Assembly (NCBI GenBank): GCA_003640385.1
Contig: RCAB01000011.1
Coordinates: forward strand, 484,481 to 548,480
Direction: 5' to 3'
DNA length: 64,000 nucleotides
DNA from: Setaria digitata
Taxonomy: Eukaryota > Nematoda > Chromadorea > Rhabditida > Setariidae
Shown: piece after piece, positions 37,043-50,429 of the stretch
Layout: each line of letters begins with the position of its first letter
How positions within the stretch are numbered: the first letter of the stretch is position 1
Notes under the pieces: generated by a model
What the model was told of the DNA's origin: nothing
Databases searched by the model: none
Seen by the model: only the letters and a program-made list of their open reading frames with translations
Made by a program: the position numbers and the translations under genes

Positions 37043-40000
37043 ATGAACCCAGAAGGGTGTCAATACGACCCATTGTATGGTTACACACAACCTCAAGCAC
37101 GAATAACGACAGCACCAGATATCACAACCTTAACACCTTTTGCACCTCAATCGGCGCCTATTGCAGAATATTCCTCCGCTCACGCCCTTTCTACGTATGA
37201 CCCGTACAGGTAATCCTGTATTTCTCATTCGAGCTCATTTATATTAGCACTTGTCGGGAACCGTTGATGATTTTACCAGGAAATAGAAGCGATTGATCAT
37301 TATTGCTTTCAATAATTTCTTCATTATCACTGACATTTTCATCGAACTGTTTCAGATTTTATTTCTCTCGAATACAAAAACCATTTGATCTTTCAGATAT
37401 CCGTCCTACTATCCATCTTATGGTCCGACCACTGGTTCTACTACATCCTTCTACACCACGGATTTATCACCATTTTCGACAACCCGGAGCAGTGCAGACT
37501 TCTCAAAACCAGGTCGACCTGATCCTGGGATTGCAAAAGATATCAAACAAGAACAAGACGTCAAAGAACACAGTTCGTTTTCCTTGCTTATTTATCCAAA
37601 TTGCTTATGAAGGAAAAAAAATTCTTCTTTGTTTATATGTGTTGTAATGAGAAAAGCCGGAAAAAATTCATAAATTAGGGTTCTTGATTTTTCATTCAGT
37701 AAAGCCGATACTTTCACAATTGCGCTAGTCTTCAGAAGTAAAATGTTTATTAAAAATCTGGAATTCACATGTAAGCTTACTCTTCTCATACAACATTGTT
37801 TATGACTTTGTTGATCTTTCTAATTCCACTGAACAAACATTCAAATTCATTTTAACTTAATCGATCTCAGATGCTTTTCTTCATCAAAATAATTTTATCG
37901 AATTATCTGAAATTTCATTAGAATTTCGATATTTCTCATTTCTCTTTTACAGAATTTCGAGACTTTCCATACAAAATCAATTTTTTTTTATAAGGCAGTA
38001 ATCATGGAAGTAGTATCAATAAATCCCATTATGGTGCATAAAATCTTAAATTTTTAATTTTCCATTGGCTTCTACCATATCAATCGTGCTACTGGAATTT
38101 CTTTCGTTTGAAATTCTTTCAAATCCGAAGTAATCCAAAAATTTAGCAATGTTGATGCAAGAAAAATAAGTTACAATTCATATTAATGTTTCTGCTTAAA
38201 CTTTTGTACTGCTAGTAAGAAATTAGGCAGACTTTGAAATCTTCCAGCGGTAGAATTAATTCCGGCTGCAGCTGGCTCAACTAGTGATATCCCTGAACCA
38301 CATGCAGAATTGATTCAGACTAGTACGGATGTCGCCAATACTTCGTCCGTTGTGCAACACGCTGAACCAACACAAGTGCCACGGCGATGTAAATTTTTAC
38401 AGTTCGAAAAGCAGCTAATATCTTAAATTCCACTAATTTTAAAAAACCTTCAGTTTTACATATTTGCATTTCTCCTTTTTAAAAATTTGGGAACATTATC
38501 AAATCCTCCAGCTTTCATAGAAAACTATTATGAAAGATGAGCATATATAAGCATATATACTTGGCTTTTTCAAAAGTCAGAATAACATTGATAACAGTAA
38601 AGTTACAGTAGACAGAAGGAAAGCGGCAACAATGCGCGAAAGGAGACGGTTGCGCAAAGTAAACGAAGCATTTGAAGTAGTAAAACAAAGGACATGTCCT
38701 AACCCAAATCAGAGATTACCGAAGGTTCTTGGCTTATAACTTCTTCTCCTATTTTGGATATCTAATTTTTCACCAAAGAAAAACTTTAAAAAATCCCTCA
38801 TGAAATTTAAAAAAAAAAAGAAGTTCTAAAGAATCACTGGATCTTTTAGTTTTATGCAACAGAAGTTCTTAATGGTTCTTTATTTCAGGTTGAAATCTTG
38901 AGAAGTGCAATTGAATATATTACAAAGTTAGAAAATATGCTCCAAAGTCAAGGAAAAATGACAAAAATCATGGCCGCTAATCAAGGAATTCATTTGCCGG
39001 ATAGCGATGGCCAAGATTATGTAGTCAGTTAATTTTAATATGTTTATTTTGGGGAGTGCAATAATAGGCAATATAACAACTTTATGTTACTAATTATAAT
39101 TCTTTCAAGATTAGGGAAAAATACTTTAGAAATAGATACAGTTGTACATCGATAATTTACTCTTTGTTATCCCTAGCAAAAACAGAACTAACAGGTTATA
39201 AGAGATGATTGAAGTTTTGTCACTTATTTGCAACAGTGAAGCAGAAAAATTTGTCCAGAAATTAATAGCCACAAATAATTAATTTTTCAAGATACCTAGG
39301 AAAAATATAATTAGGTGGGATTTCTTTAGTTACCAACTATACGGAATAAATCTACATCGTTTAAAACCAAAACTAAAGCTTAACAGTCCAGGCAAAATAT
39401 AATTTATTCATTTGCTTCACCAGATTTGTTTTTAGTCTACAAAATTTGCACCTATTTTAAAGTCAAAAATCAAAATAATCAGCTACTGTAAAAATTTTGG
39501 GTCTTGTCATATATGCCAATATCATCATTGAAAGATTTATTACTGCAATGTAGCAGCTGTGGATGCGATACATCAATGATTTATTTTGCTGAGATATCTG
39601 TCGGACACGCTGAGAAAATCTTTTTTTTTAATTTTTTCGACTTACTTGCTTTGAAATTCAAGGAATAGAAATTTGAGGTGATTTTAGTATCCAGTAGGCG
39701 AAGTTAGGTCGTACGCTTATTTAAGATGTTCAAAAGAAGATTTTTATTTCAAAAATGATTTTAAACAAATTAGAAATTTTTAACTATAAATTATCGTTAA
39801 TTACAGTCTGTTCATAATGTACCAAGCAATGGTTCAGCAGCAGCTTACTATGATAACAAAATGGAAACATTTGCAGAGGAAAATGAGGACTTTGGAAATG
39901 TGAGCACCGGCGAAAGCCCTCATGAAGCAAGTCAGATTCAGTAATTGAAAACAAAGTCATAAGTTACTCAAGAAATTTCAAATTACAATATGGAAATGGT

Positions 40001-41732
40001 TCTACGATAAGTACAACTTGTAATAAAAGTTTTTGGTGCCAAAGATCTCAAAACTAATTTTTTACTGTTAAAATTGTTTAAATCTTCATTCATTTAGAAA
40101 AGAGAAAAGAAGTGACTATTAAGAACTCTGATCCACTTCAAAAGTAAATAATTTATAGTCGATTACTGGCACTTGTGAATCCCTGATTGTTACCAATTCC
40201 GTTCTTCATCAACATTAACTCATTCCTTCATTTTCTTCTTTTTTTTTTTAAAGTACTTATGATACTACGTCAGTTCAGTATTATCACTTACTGCAATACG
40301 TAGTCATACTTTCTAATTTCTCAGCCTTCTTTTTGACGATATTATATTTGACTGCGCAGAATATTTTTGATCTTAAAATGAAAACTAATCTTCATTTATA
40401 AAAATGTTATTGAGTAGAAAGAACAAAAACATTGAGATTCATTATAAAGGCAAATTTTTCATTACAGAGATTGATAGAGGAGCTAAGGAAAGACTGCCTT
40501 GTTCCATACTTTTTAAATAGAAAGTTTTCAAGGGTGCAGGATAGGTAGAGTTGCATAACATTGTGCTTATTAAGAAGGATACTTAAAATCTGAGTGCTTA
40601 AGTTTCAACAGTTATATTTTGAACAAAAAAAATAAAAACATTTCTTTAACTTCACTTTTCCTTCATCTTCTTTCGAATAATTCGCTAGAAGATTATTGAA
40701 AATCAATTTATTTTGATCAGCTTGTTCAACAGCTTAATAGCATTTGTTTGCATTCAACCAATAAAGTCCTGTAATCTAATAACATTTAGCAGTTTAGTAA
40801 TTGTAGCATTATTTAGGCTTTGAACAGGAAACCAATCTCACTTTGTTTTTAGATGACTAGAATAATTGTTTTTTCCTTTCTCTCTAATGTCATTTTAAAA
40901 CGAAATTTCGACTATTTCCACTAAAATCCTAGAATTAGCTCATCCGGCATACTGTAGCTGATGTCAGTCAGTATTAAAGATTAAAGCCTCCAATGATTGA
41001 TGTTTTGTCTGACTATTCCATTTCTCTACTACTCTTTACTTAATTTATCAGTTTATTTCGTTCTAATGGAGCACTTAGAGGAGCTGCAGGCAAGGCCAGT
41101 ACAGAGGAAAGGTGGTGATTGGTTTTAAAATTAATGGAGCCAAGAGTGAAATTATGATAGATAGATCTCGAAAGGAGTTAAAGTCCATGGGAAAAGAGAA
41201 TGTGAAGATTTCAGAAGTTTAGGCCAGTAGACGAATATGTATGTATTAGATCAAGTAGAGATTATACAGCAACAGTGTAATGAGTGTCAGTTGTTCTTGC
41301 CTGATCTAAAGTTTCTTCAAACGGATTGTTAGCATCACGGGGGCAGATCATATTCTGAAAATCTTATTTGTTAAAGATTTGAAAATTTTTGAAAGCATTT
41401 TCCTTTTTTTTTTATCAGGAAAGCAGAAGAATAGAATATTTATTTTGCAGTTTGGAAAACTTCAAAGGAAATGTCCACTTTATGCTGAAAAATTTCTCAT
41501 GCAATAGAGTAAAAAAAGTTTCACCTGAAATTTCAGTACTTCTGTTTAAATATCCAATCTTTATGCAACTGGAATTTCTAAACTGATTATAAAAAAGTTT
41601 TAATGAATTTCAGGGAAAGCATCGAGCAAGAAAAGCTCCTTAGAACGGCTATCACGTATCGTGGACAGTATTGCAGCTGATGAAGATGAGGGAGGTGTAG
41701 AGGGTTCAGGGAGTGAACCTTCTGCTGTCTAA
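37043..41732 (+). CDS. hlh-1: myogenic bHLH transcription factor, MyoD/HLH-1 homologue
   Basis: The single nematode MyoD-family factor that drives body-wall muscle fate by binding E-boxes as a dimer in the nucleus. Seven exons join in phase: 37043-37209, 37397-37572, 38248-38388, 38609-38724, 38889-39020, 39807-39930, 41614-41732, giving 324 aa. The N-terminus is rich in Tyr/Pro/Thr/Ser (activation-type). The bHLH lies at about 163-216: [20 protein letters not shown] carries the Ala-Thr myogenic code in the basic region, the loop ends NPNQRLPK, and helix 2 is [18 protein letters not shown]; an intron splits it after LPK. The last exon encodes [14 protein letters not shown], the conserved C-terminal helix of MyoD proteins. 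The ATG directly follows a splice acceptor (TAATTACAG), so it is probably trans-spliced. A read-through of exon 6 gives a shorter C-terminus. Confidence 0.95.
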
Positions 41733-43747
41733 TTATGATATTTCAAGAATGCTCAATGTTCATTTTTCCTTTGTTGTCACATTTTAAGAAATTATCAGGG
41801 TTTTGTAAGCAAATTACTCGTTCTGAAGCTGATTCTCTCGCTACATCGTTCAAAATAGTTTGGATTTCATCGAAATGTAAGATCTGATTTTCTAAAAATT
41901 ATTCAGTTACTTCTGTCTTTTCTATTTTTGTCAAATAAACCATTTACAACCAAAAATTAATTCGTCCATAATCATTAGGTAAGCAATCTTTTACTGTGGT
42001 TACTTGCAATCAACTTATTTGAATGACTTTACGCAGGTTACAGTAAAATTTTCTTTATTTCTTGTGTTTCATTTGTAGAAAACAAGAAATCTCACAGATA
42101 ATTGAAAATGAAAATGTTTTGTAATTTTTACTTTAAATTTTAGCATTTTTACCCTAGTGGCCAATCGTACTGTGTGCAACAACGTTTGATACTTTTATAT
42201 TAATTACTATTTCAAAGTTCATTTTCTTTGTGATGGAAACTGCAACGACTTATTGTCATGTCCATCTCATTTATTTCGTTTTTTTTTGTACTTCTTTCCT
42301 TTTGACACGGCGCAATTGTCGCAAGCAATTTGTGGAGAAAATGATGAATGAGTTGCTGAAAAAAGCTGGAACAGGCCATGTATTTTGCCTTCCCAAACAG
42401 TTGGAATAGTCAAGTTGAACTTTTTGGATTCAAAAAAGTAGATTAAGAAATTTATTTTAAAACAAGAGAACTGTAGGAAAATTTGATTAATTTCGAAATA
42501 TTTTACACGCAGACTGTCAGCAGTAGCAAGCTCAACACTTGCCATCAATCAATTCCGATTTCTTAACTGTGCTGACAATTTTTGCAGTATTTTGTCACAA
42601 TCCTGCGATGCTTCTGCATATTTTACTTTATTTATGCTATGCGCACATAATACTAGAACACTTGTATATTGATGTGCTTTGTAGTAAGAATGTTCGAAAT
42701 ACATGAAGCAGGAGGAGTGATAATCGCACTGTAGCAACAGGTAATATAGACATTGCGGCAACATTAAGCAGTAGCAAAGGCTTTGTTGTAAGGTGTGTTG
42801 TTGTTCAGGTAACTTAAAAGGTGAACAATGTAACAAAACAACAGCAGATAAATGAAATATGCATGGAGGGAGAGAAGTTCAGTCGACTTCAGCTAGCGTT
42901 TCACTTCTTGCTACACAGTGTGTGACAGTGATTCCCTTCGGCGGCACAAGTGCAACAATAGCAGTCAGCCAGATTGTAGCCTGAGGGCAAGGCGGATATG
43001 GGCTGTAATCCGGTTATCAGTTTCCAACAGCACGACGGCGAAGCTCACAAGTCTGCTAACAGTGACAAAGCTTCTCTCGCCGCCTACCATAGCGTCGGTT
43101 TCGTGATACACATTTCTTGTTGAACTGACTGGTGAGGTGAGATGGAATGTTTGGTGACAGATTGAAGAGACAGGGACGACAGCGTGGACTCGCAAAGAAG
43201 AAATATCAGAAGATAATCAAGAAGCAGATCTGTAAGCCATTTTCGATTGCTACTCGCAACACTTGATATGATAAGCAGATAGAGAGAGACAGATAAACGA
43301 TTCAGTGATACACCTTGACACTCTGACACACACATTCATATCTTGATGCGCATTCTTCTGACACCGCTTTTTTAGAAAATCTTGTCGGCGATGCCATCTC
43401 TGAAACTACTCTCCTGCTTAATTTTGTTTCGGATTACGGAACATTTCAGCAAGTAGAAGGAAGGGAAGGATGTGAGTTAACAGTTTGAGATTATCATCCT
43501 TACCGGTCAGATAGGAACGTCTTTGTATAAAATTAAAATTTCTTCGTTTTGTCCGGTATTTGATTGGTTTAAAGAAATAATTGCGAACTCTTCAACACAT
43601 TACTTTAAGAAACAGTAGCTGATTTTGGCAGTATTTAGCAGTCCTCTTCAACAAGACAGCTGGCTTGAAGTTAACTTTCCTAACAGTCAATTCCATCAGC
43701 TTACTACTGAAGATATCACACATATATGTGTATATAGTACTTGTCCA
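41733..43747. other. hlh-1 3' region and upstream region of the NPAX-like gene
   Basis: A polyadenylation signal AATAAA at 41934-41939 lies 200 bases after the hlh-1 stop. From about 42.85 to 43.35 kb the DNA is GC-richer and probably belongs to the promoter or 5' UTR of the NPAX-like gene. Open frames at 42267-42548 and 42549-42836 (minus) are in the same frame but separated by a stop and match no family. Confidence 0.45.
41934..41939 (+). terminator. hlh-1: hlh-1 polyadenylation signal
   Basis: A canonical AATAAA about 200 bases downstream of the hlh-1 stop codon, in AT-rich sequence. Confidence 0.55.
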
Positions 43748-46353
43748 ATGGCCCTGGCACAGAATACAGTAACATCGTCGACGGTAGTGGACCACGAAAT
43801 GCAGAGTCACAGCACTCAAGTCGACTACACTTCTTTACTTTTGGCAACGGTGAGTTGTACTTTTCTTGGAAACGTTTTATTTTCATGTTTGATACTATAC
43901 AATGGAGCAAAGCATCATTTAAAATGTTTCATGCTATAGCCTGTCTCCTCCATAATTTGTTTCGTATTTCGAGCAAATTAAAAATCCTTCATTTTTGAAG
44001 CTGCTAAAATCTTCAATTTGAAAAACTTAAAACTTTTGGACAGTGCTGTCTCCTGCTCAACGGAACTTCTAAATCCTAGGAATGCGTCTTGAGAACCACT
44101 TCAGAAATGTGATGTTTTCCTACATAACAGAGAAAGTTTATCAGTTTCCTAGAATAATTTCGTGTAATTAGCAGTACAGCGAATTCTACTCATGCAATCC
44201 AACATTTTGTCAGATTGAACTGTCGACCCGTTTAGTAGTGTAAGGTGACTGGATTGTGGAATAGAAACACTTATTACTACTATCCCTATATTTATTATCT
44301 CCGGGATATTTTCGTACTTGTAAAAGCAATCCCTTTCGTCTTCGTAACAAACTGTATTCTTTCATCAATCAGTGAAGCAGAACAGAACAGAAAGTAAATC
44401 ATTAAATAGCTGAATTTTCGATCACTTCTGATATCTATTGACGACAGCAACAAGTAAGTACCAGAAAGAACAGGTCAGCTGTATAAGTGAGAACAGGTAA
44501 GGTATTTCAATTCTATATTTGAAGAGATGAGAGGCAGCACAGGAATATCTGGACTTCAATAAAGATTCTTGCATTTGGAAACATGAGTCTCAAAATAAGT
44601 GAAACGAGAAAATATACGACAGAATTTTAACAAACGATTGAAGTGGAACGACGGCGCTCACAAAAAATGACAATTAGAAAGAAAAAAGACCTTTTCCCCT
44701 TGCTCATTCTCCTTAAACATTTATAATAGCTTCGATAGAAACCGAAACTGGACATTCTGCTTTAAATTTCTCAAACAAACAAAAATTATTTTCAAAAAGG
44801 GATTTGGGAACGGTGAAATTTAGAAAAAGTAGAGCTCTTAGACGAAAAAATGAGAACAGTTGGTCTACAAATAGTTCAAATTTTGAGGTGGCTATCAAAT
44901 TAGCTCGAGTCAGAGCTCCAAACCACCACAGGATTTTCAAAGTTTTCATTTTAGATGATAGTGAGATGGCTTGATCCAAAATGTATAATACTCCTCTGTT
45001 AATATTAATAGAGACAGAGCAAATATCGTTGTTGATTGTTTCATCAAAAATCGAATACTCGTGAGGATCGACAAGAATTATTGAAAACAAGATATATGAG
45101 TTTAAATTGTTTAAAATCTCAATACTTGGAAAACTATCAATGTTAAAGGAAGTATTTTATTCTCATGGACATCATAAAGGATAATGAGAAGGGAAGATAA
45201 TTTGAATTTTTAAGTTTGCAACACTTTGTTAAGTGCAGGAATAAATTCTTATCATATCCACGCGTCATTAGCATTTTCAAACATATGCTTGATTTTCATA
45301 TATTTCGCTTTTTCAGCCCACTAATACTTTCAATCCATGCAAATAGAACACAGATCTCGAATTAGAATCAAACCAGTTCTCCTCAAATTACAGCTGATAA
45401 GTCTAGAATGTGCACATTATAGTTGCAGGGATATGACAACAGCTACTGTTTAACACCACCGCTATCCTGCATCGTTCCGCTAGAAGCACAGCGGTACGTA
45501 TCGCCGTATGCTTTAACACCACATTCAGCCCTCATAAATTTTTCGAGACAGTGTGAAAACATAAGGAAACAAGTAAAATCTACAACTGTCTGTAAATTAA
45601 TTGCTGCAACTACACCGCAAGCTACGTCTTGTAAGTTTTCCCACCGTTCTGCGTGATTTTTTATATCAGTCATAATCTTTTTACTTCCAGCTGTAGTGTC
45701 TCATTAGCAAAAACCTTTCGTGCTAACTGTATCAGTCGCTGACTTTTTTTTCTCCTTTAAAAGTTTCTGTAAGCTAAGTGTGAACTAAACTTCTGCCATT
45801 TCTTTTAAGCAAAAAATAAACTTGGACGGGCTTACAATCCTGGCCGACCGCTTGCAATGGAAGAAAGGCAGAAAATTTTACAACTTTACGAAAAAGGTCA
45901 TAGGATAAGCCATATTGCCCGTATTATTGGAGTAACACATAGCTGCGTTTCGAAAATCATGACAAGGTTAATGTTATGCTCTTGAATAACTTCAGAAACA
46001 TTTTACTTCCATTGCAACTTTCTATTTTGTTGTAAACAACAAAAATTTAGTTTTCGAGTATTATTACCTGGCCAAGTTGTGAGTTTCCAAAAGCAGACAA
46101 GTTAGAAAACGATTCAAAGCTAAGGAATGAGCAAAACTTCCCTTTGTAACACTAAAACTTATTTCGCAGATATCGACGAACAGGTTCAATGCAGCCACGT
46201 TCCACTTGTTCCGCGAAGAAAAAGAACATTAACTACAACAATGACGTGAGTGCTGGTGAAGTCTCGAATAATTATCAGAAATTATGCAAAAGTTGCACTG
46301 CTAATGCGAATAATGACAATCGACGGGCAAAATCATACCTGATTCAAAGGTAA
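43748..46353 (+). CDS. NPAX-like protein: paired domain with PAI subdomain only
   Basis: A probable nuclear DNA-binding protein. Four exons join in phase: 43748-43849, 45429-45630, 45810-45966, 46170-46353, giving 214 aa. The N-terminal half is Ser/Thr-rich without a known domain. Residues about 103-167 form the N-terminal (PAI) helix-turn-helix of a paired domain: KLGRAYNPGRPLAMEERQKI, then a helix-turn-helix ending IGVTHSCVSKIMTR, then YRRTGSMQPRS. The linker leads to a Lys/Asn-rich tail; no RED subdomain, octapeptide or homeodomain follows before the PTP gene on the other strand. This is the layout of the nematode npax genes. The final codon (AGG TAA) overlaps a perfect donor (AG/GTAAGC), so a further exon is possible. 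The start is less certain: the frame stays open upstream of the ATG. Confidence 0.8.
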
Positions 46354-47513
46354 GCGCAGTTTAGTAATAGCATGTCCATTTGAAGGACATGTAAATATCA
46401 AACGAGAATATCCATCTACAAGTACTTTCTATACTTGTAAATGCACATCATTTTTCAATAAACAGAAGGGTTTCAATAAACTGATGATTTTTTCTTTCAA
46501 AAAAAAAAAGAATCCAAGATACTGAATTTTGAAAAATGAGAATTAATCATATCACTGAACTCCCCCTTATACTTTAAATCGAAAATTTTTTTTCTAAGTT
46601 TTTAAAATAATTTTTTTTGGAACATTTGCAGCATATTATGCGAGAGATAATTTGTGATTTGGAATGTAAAGAAGTGTTTATTTCAAATATAAGTGTTTGT
46701 TATGGTAGCTATTCCTTCGCATAGAACTGATTTATTTTTGCAAAGTGATGCACTTGGTTTGTTATATGGTTGTAAATAGAAAAAATAAATAAATAAATCT
46801 CTCTTAAGTCATGTTATCAACTCGGCTGTTCATCATTTATTCCTTGTCGATTTTAGTTAGTATAGAAACGTTGAGGCATTTCATTGTTAGTAAAGCAGTA
46901 AAACTTGATCTGTTTCAGCTTTTTCAACCTGACTATTGAGTTACATTTTTTCCAAAATAAATTTTAAATATAAAATTTGGGATAAGCAATAAATAAGTAA
47001 TGGTTTGAACTGTATTAAATTTTGCTGCTTTTAATTTACGATGTCATAGTACTTCGCTACACTTCAATTCACATTATCACGACATTTGCTGTCCGGAAAT
47101 GCCCGTGTTTTTCGAACATTGGAGTCATTTTTTTAACACATATAAATAAAATTAATTCTTTGTTTATATTTGCATTTGGAATTTACTCCCTTTTAATGTA
47201 CAATACTTTCCCTCGCTGAATTCCTTCGCATATTGTATGATTGATTATATGGCAGTGCTAATATCATATTCTTGTTCATCCATTTTCTAGACAATCGTAA
47301 ATTTTTTGTTTAGGTCATTGTTATTATTACTTGCATGGGCATATATGAGTTCACATTTTATCATTCTGAAGTGAAATAGCAGGACAATTAATGAATGGAT
47401 TTTTTACTAGAAATCTCAAACTATCGGATTCTAGGAAATTAATTCTAAGAATGTGCGAGGAGCGCTGCTCTTCTTGTGAGGTTCATTAGGCTCCTCGAAT
47501 AACAGTTAAAGTA
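46354..47513. other. convergent 3' spacer between NPAX-like and PTP genes
   Basis: About 1.16 kb of very AT-rich DNA. AATAAA at 46458-46463 and an AATAAATAAATAAA cluster near 46786 could serve NPAX-like polyadenylation. No exon encoding a RED subdomain or homeodomain was seen on the plus strand. The open frame 47022-47219 is of chance length. Confidence 0.5.
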
Positions 47514-50429
47514 TTATTCCCCTTTGCAACTGCTTGCGTAAGCTAAGTAAGCCGTGAAAAATTCTGCAATTTTTTCTTTGGCGATTTTTTTAGCATTTAT
47601 ATACTCGCACAGTGTCCTGTGAAGGTACACATACTGGCCTTCTGTTTGGACTGCACCAGCTCGCTGTGTTCGTATTTCTTTTATGACATCGAGCACCTGA
47701 AATAAAGATTAGAAAGAACATGTCCCCGTCTTTCGGCGGTTAAGACCTTAGCAGCATCACTACTGCACTACCGAGTATACGGGAAAGACTCTTTTTTCTC
47801 AAAAATAAAAGAAAATCCAAGTCGACGTTTACCGGTTCAAAAATTGATCATCAAGACAGGCTCCGGAGTTCTGAGAAACAAAATCTTTGTCATCAAATAA
47901 GTTTTGAAACTTACGTTCAGATCTTTCCCTTCAAGAAGGATTTTCAAGCAGATCTCGCACGCAACTACTGTTCCTGATCGTCCAACACCTGCTGAACAGT
48001 GAATAATAGCTGTGCTTCGAGGTTGATCCCGAATTTGCCGTAGGATTCGCAACATTCCCATCCCAGATGTTGGTACACCAAAATCTAAAATTGTTTCAGA
48101 CTGAAGGAACTTACTAGATTCAGGATTTCAAGCATCTAAGGGATAAGAATATCCAGCTCTTTCAAATCTGTTCATCATCCAATTTTATCACTCAAATAGC
48201 ACAACCAGTTCATTTACTGCAGTTTTTTTCTCCAAAACCGAATACACTGCACGATGTCAATTTTAAAAACTAGTTTTTAAAACCTTCATTGTTCCAGAAA
48301 AGTCTAGTGAATCAAAAATTTTTGAAAGGATGAAGTTTATTTCTATAGCATTGAAGAAAAAAGAAACTAGTTGCTGGTTCAGCTCACCTGGCCAGTCCAG
48401 CCACTTAAATAGCGTTAATATAACTGTTGGACTCCCCTTCACGCAAACATTCATTTGGATTGCTTCAAAAACCTAATAAGTTCTTTAATAATACTTCAAG
48501 AAAAATAGAAATTTCCAAACTTTAATGAAATAATATCGCAGAAAAAAAAGTTATAAAAAAATGGGAAAAAGAAAAAAAAAGACATTTTTTTTTGGTTGGT
48601 TAATTAAAAAAACAGGTAGGATAGTCAAGTAAGGATAAAATAATTCAGTAAAGCAGTTATAGTAGAACTTTCGATAATCATAATCATAATGTCATAGAAA
48701 TAAAAATTAAGTATTGAAATTCTAAACCTTTTCTGAAGGCGATGAAGTTTTTCGGACGTTCTGGACGATTACCTTTCCGTATTGTTTTGTTTCTCCCTGA
48801 TTTAGCGGAAAATACTGGGAGCATTTTTGCTTACCGCATTCTATCACCTTACACAACATGACGATAGTTTTTGGCTTCTCCTGCCAAACCAATCTCCAGA
48901 AATCGTTGACTGTGGAATCCATTGGACCCTTCACTTTTATGATGAAGAAATGTAACAAAGAAAGGTGTGAACTCTTCTAAACTTCCTTAGACCCGTCCAC
49001 GAAAGAGTATTCAAAGTTGAGAAAATTTTGCACCTGTGTACAAATATAATTGTTGGGAAGACTGCAGAGAGACGTTCGAACATAATTGGCGTGAATGTAA
49101 TCCCTGTCCGGGGGCACGTTGAATCTGTGAAAGGAAACATGCAACATGCTTTGGCAGTGTCCTTCTGTTCATCCTCTTGCATCTGTCATCCTTCCGAAAC
49201 GGATCTTATCTCAAGAATAAGTGATAACCAAGTTACTTCAGTACAACTCGTGTGTGGTCGTAACAGATGACATTGTTGTAGCGGTTGCAGTCCTTGTTCC
49301 GATCAAATGCCGCTTGTGAACAGCTTCCTGTTGGCACAAACGTTTTCAGTGTTGCAAACTCTGCTCGCAAACCGTCAATTTCTTCAACAAATGAACAATT
49401 TTATGAGCAATTTTGAAACTGTGGAAAAAGTTAAAATTAAAGTAATGATAAGTGGAATAATACATTCGATAAGAAATAAAGCAAATGTAAATCTGTTTTT
49501 GCGATCACTTCGTGAATAATAATGCATTTGCCATTCTAAGCTTTAATTGACCTTCTTAATACTTATCCTGGCTACGGGTAAAACTTTGCCGTCCGATCAA
49601 AGTAAAATGCAATCTGACCGTTCCAAACAGTTCACTTTCATGTCAACCTTAAGATTCCGATTAGAAGATTAAGGCATGCGAGCTACTGCTACATTTCGCG
49701 AAAAATTTTCAGGGAATCGTTTTTTGGAAAGTAAGTTGAAGAAAGGCTAGGCCAAATTTTCCTCCAACTTTCCGCAGTTCACAGTGTCCCAGAGCAAGAG
49801 TTAGTTTCAAACTGTGATGTGCTTGGAATCAAACCAAAAATACTTTTGGCAACAGTGGCGAGAGCAAATTTCTCCAGCGCTTGATCAGAGCCTGACTTTC
49901 TTTTGGGTTTTGCCGATATAGCAACTTCATCCTCTTCTACTGTGGCCATCGTCACAAGTGCTTCTTCCACCGTATTCTCCCTCTTGCTTTTCTTCTACAA
50001 CTCTCCTTATTTCTCTTCTCATTTAGCCTATCCTACATCACAACAAAGACTACCATGCTGGAATGTGTCATCCATTCACGCACCTGTTACAGCATTCTCC
50101 TCCTCGAACCATTACCTTTCTCACTTCACTGTTCAAATAACCTGGCCACATCATAAATGTCCCTCTGTACTTATGACAACACTGCGGGACTCCATATTTC
50201 CGATTTACAAATAAATTCAGGCACGTTTTAAAAACCTTATCACTGTATCATTCCGGAAACAGCTTTATCTAACAAATCCTTAACACCGGACAGAGCATGT
50301 CGCACCCACCACAGAAATCATAAATCTATCCAAATTCCCAGCCGGTTTCTTTTAACTCTCTACGAATATCCCGACGCTTCAAAATTACACCCGACAACTC
50401 ACTCTCTTGGATTTCTTGCGCTTCACCAT
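47514..50429 (-). CDS. non-receptor protein tyrosine phosphatase
   Basis: A classical Cys-based phosphotyrosine phosphatase, cytosolic or nuclear. Eight exons join in phase: 50429-50403, 49994-49844, 49381-49237, 49124-49034, 48928-48728, 48472-48388, 48084-47915, 47696-47514, giving 350 aa. It opens with a very basic run (MVKRKKSKRKKSKRE, possible nuclear signal), then an acidic linker, then one PTP domain from about residue 60: NRYNNVICYDHTRVVL (substrate loop), DYIHANYV, TQGPMDSTVNDFWRLVWQE, WPD loop at 232-234 (codon for Asp split by an intron), the HCSAGVGRSGT signature with nucleophile Cys263 and Arg269, and Q-loop QTEGQYVYLH. All catalytic residues are present. A lone acceptor (AGTGTCAG) nine bases before the ATG suggests trans-splicing. 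The architecture matches the expanded small PTP families of nematodes. Confidence 0.92.

Noticed and set aside
42267..42836. Two adjacent minus-strand frames in register
   Set aside because: They are separated by a stop with no usable splice sites there, and neither shows a recognisable motif.
44713..45090. 125-codon minus-strand frame inside the NPAX-like intron
   Set aside because: It begins without ATG and matches no family. About one frame of this length is expected by chance in 64 kb at this base composition.
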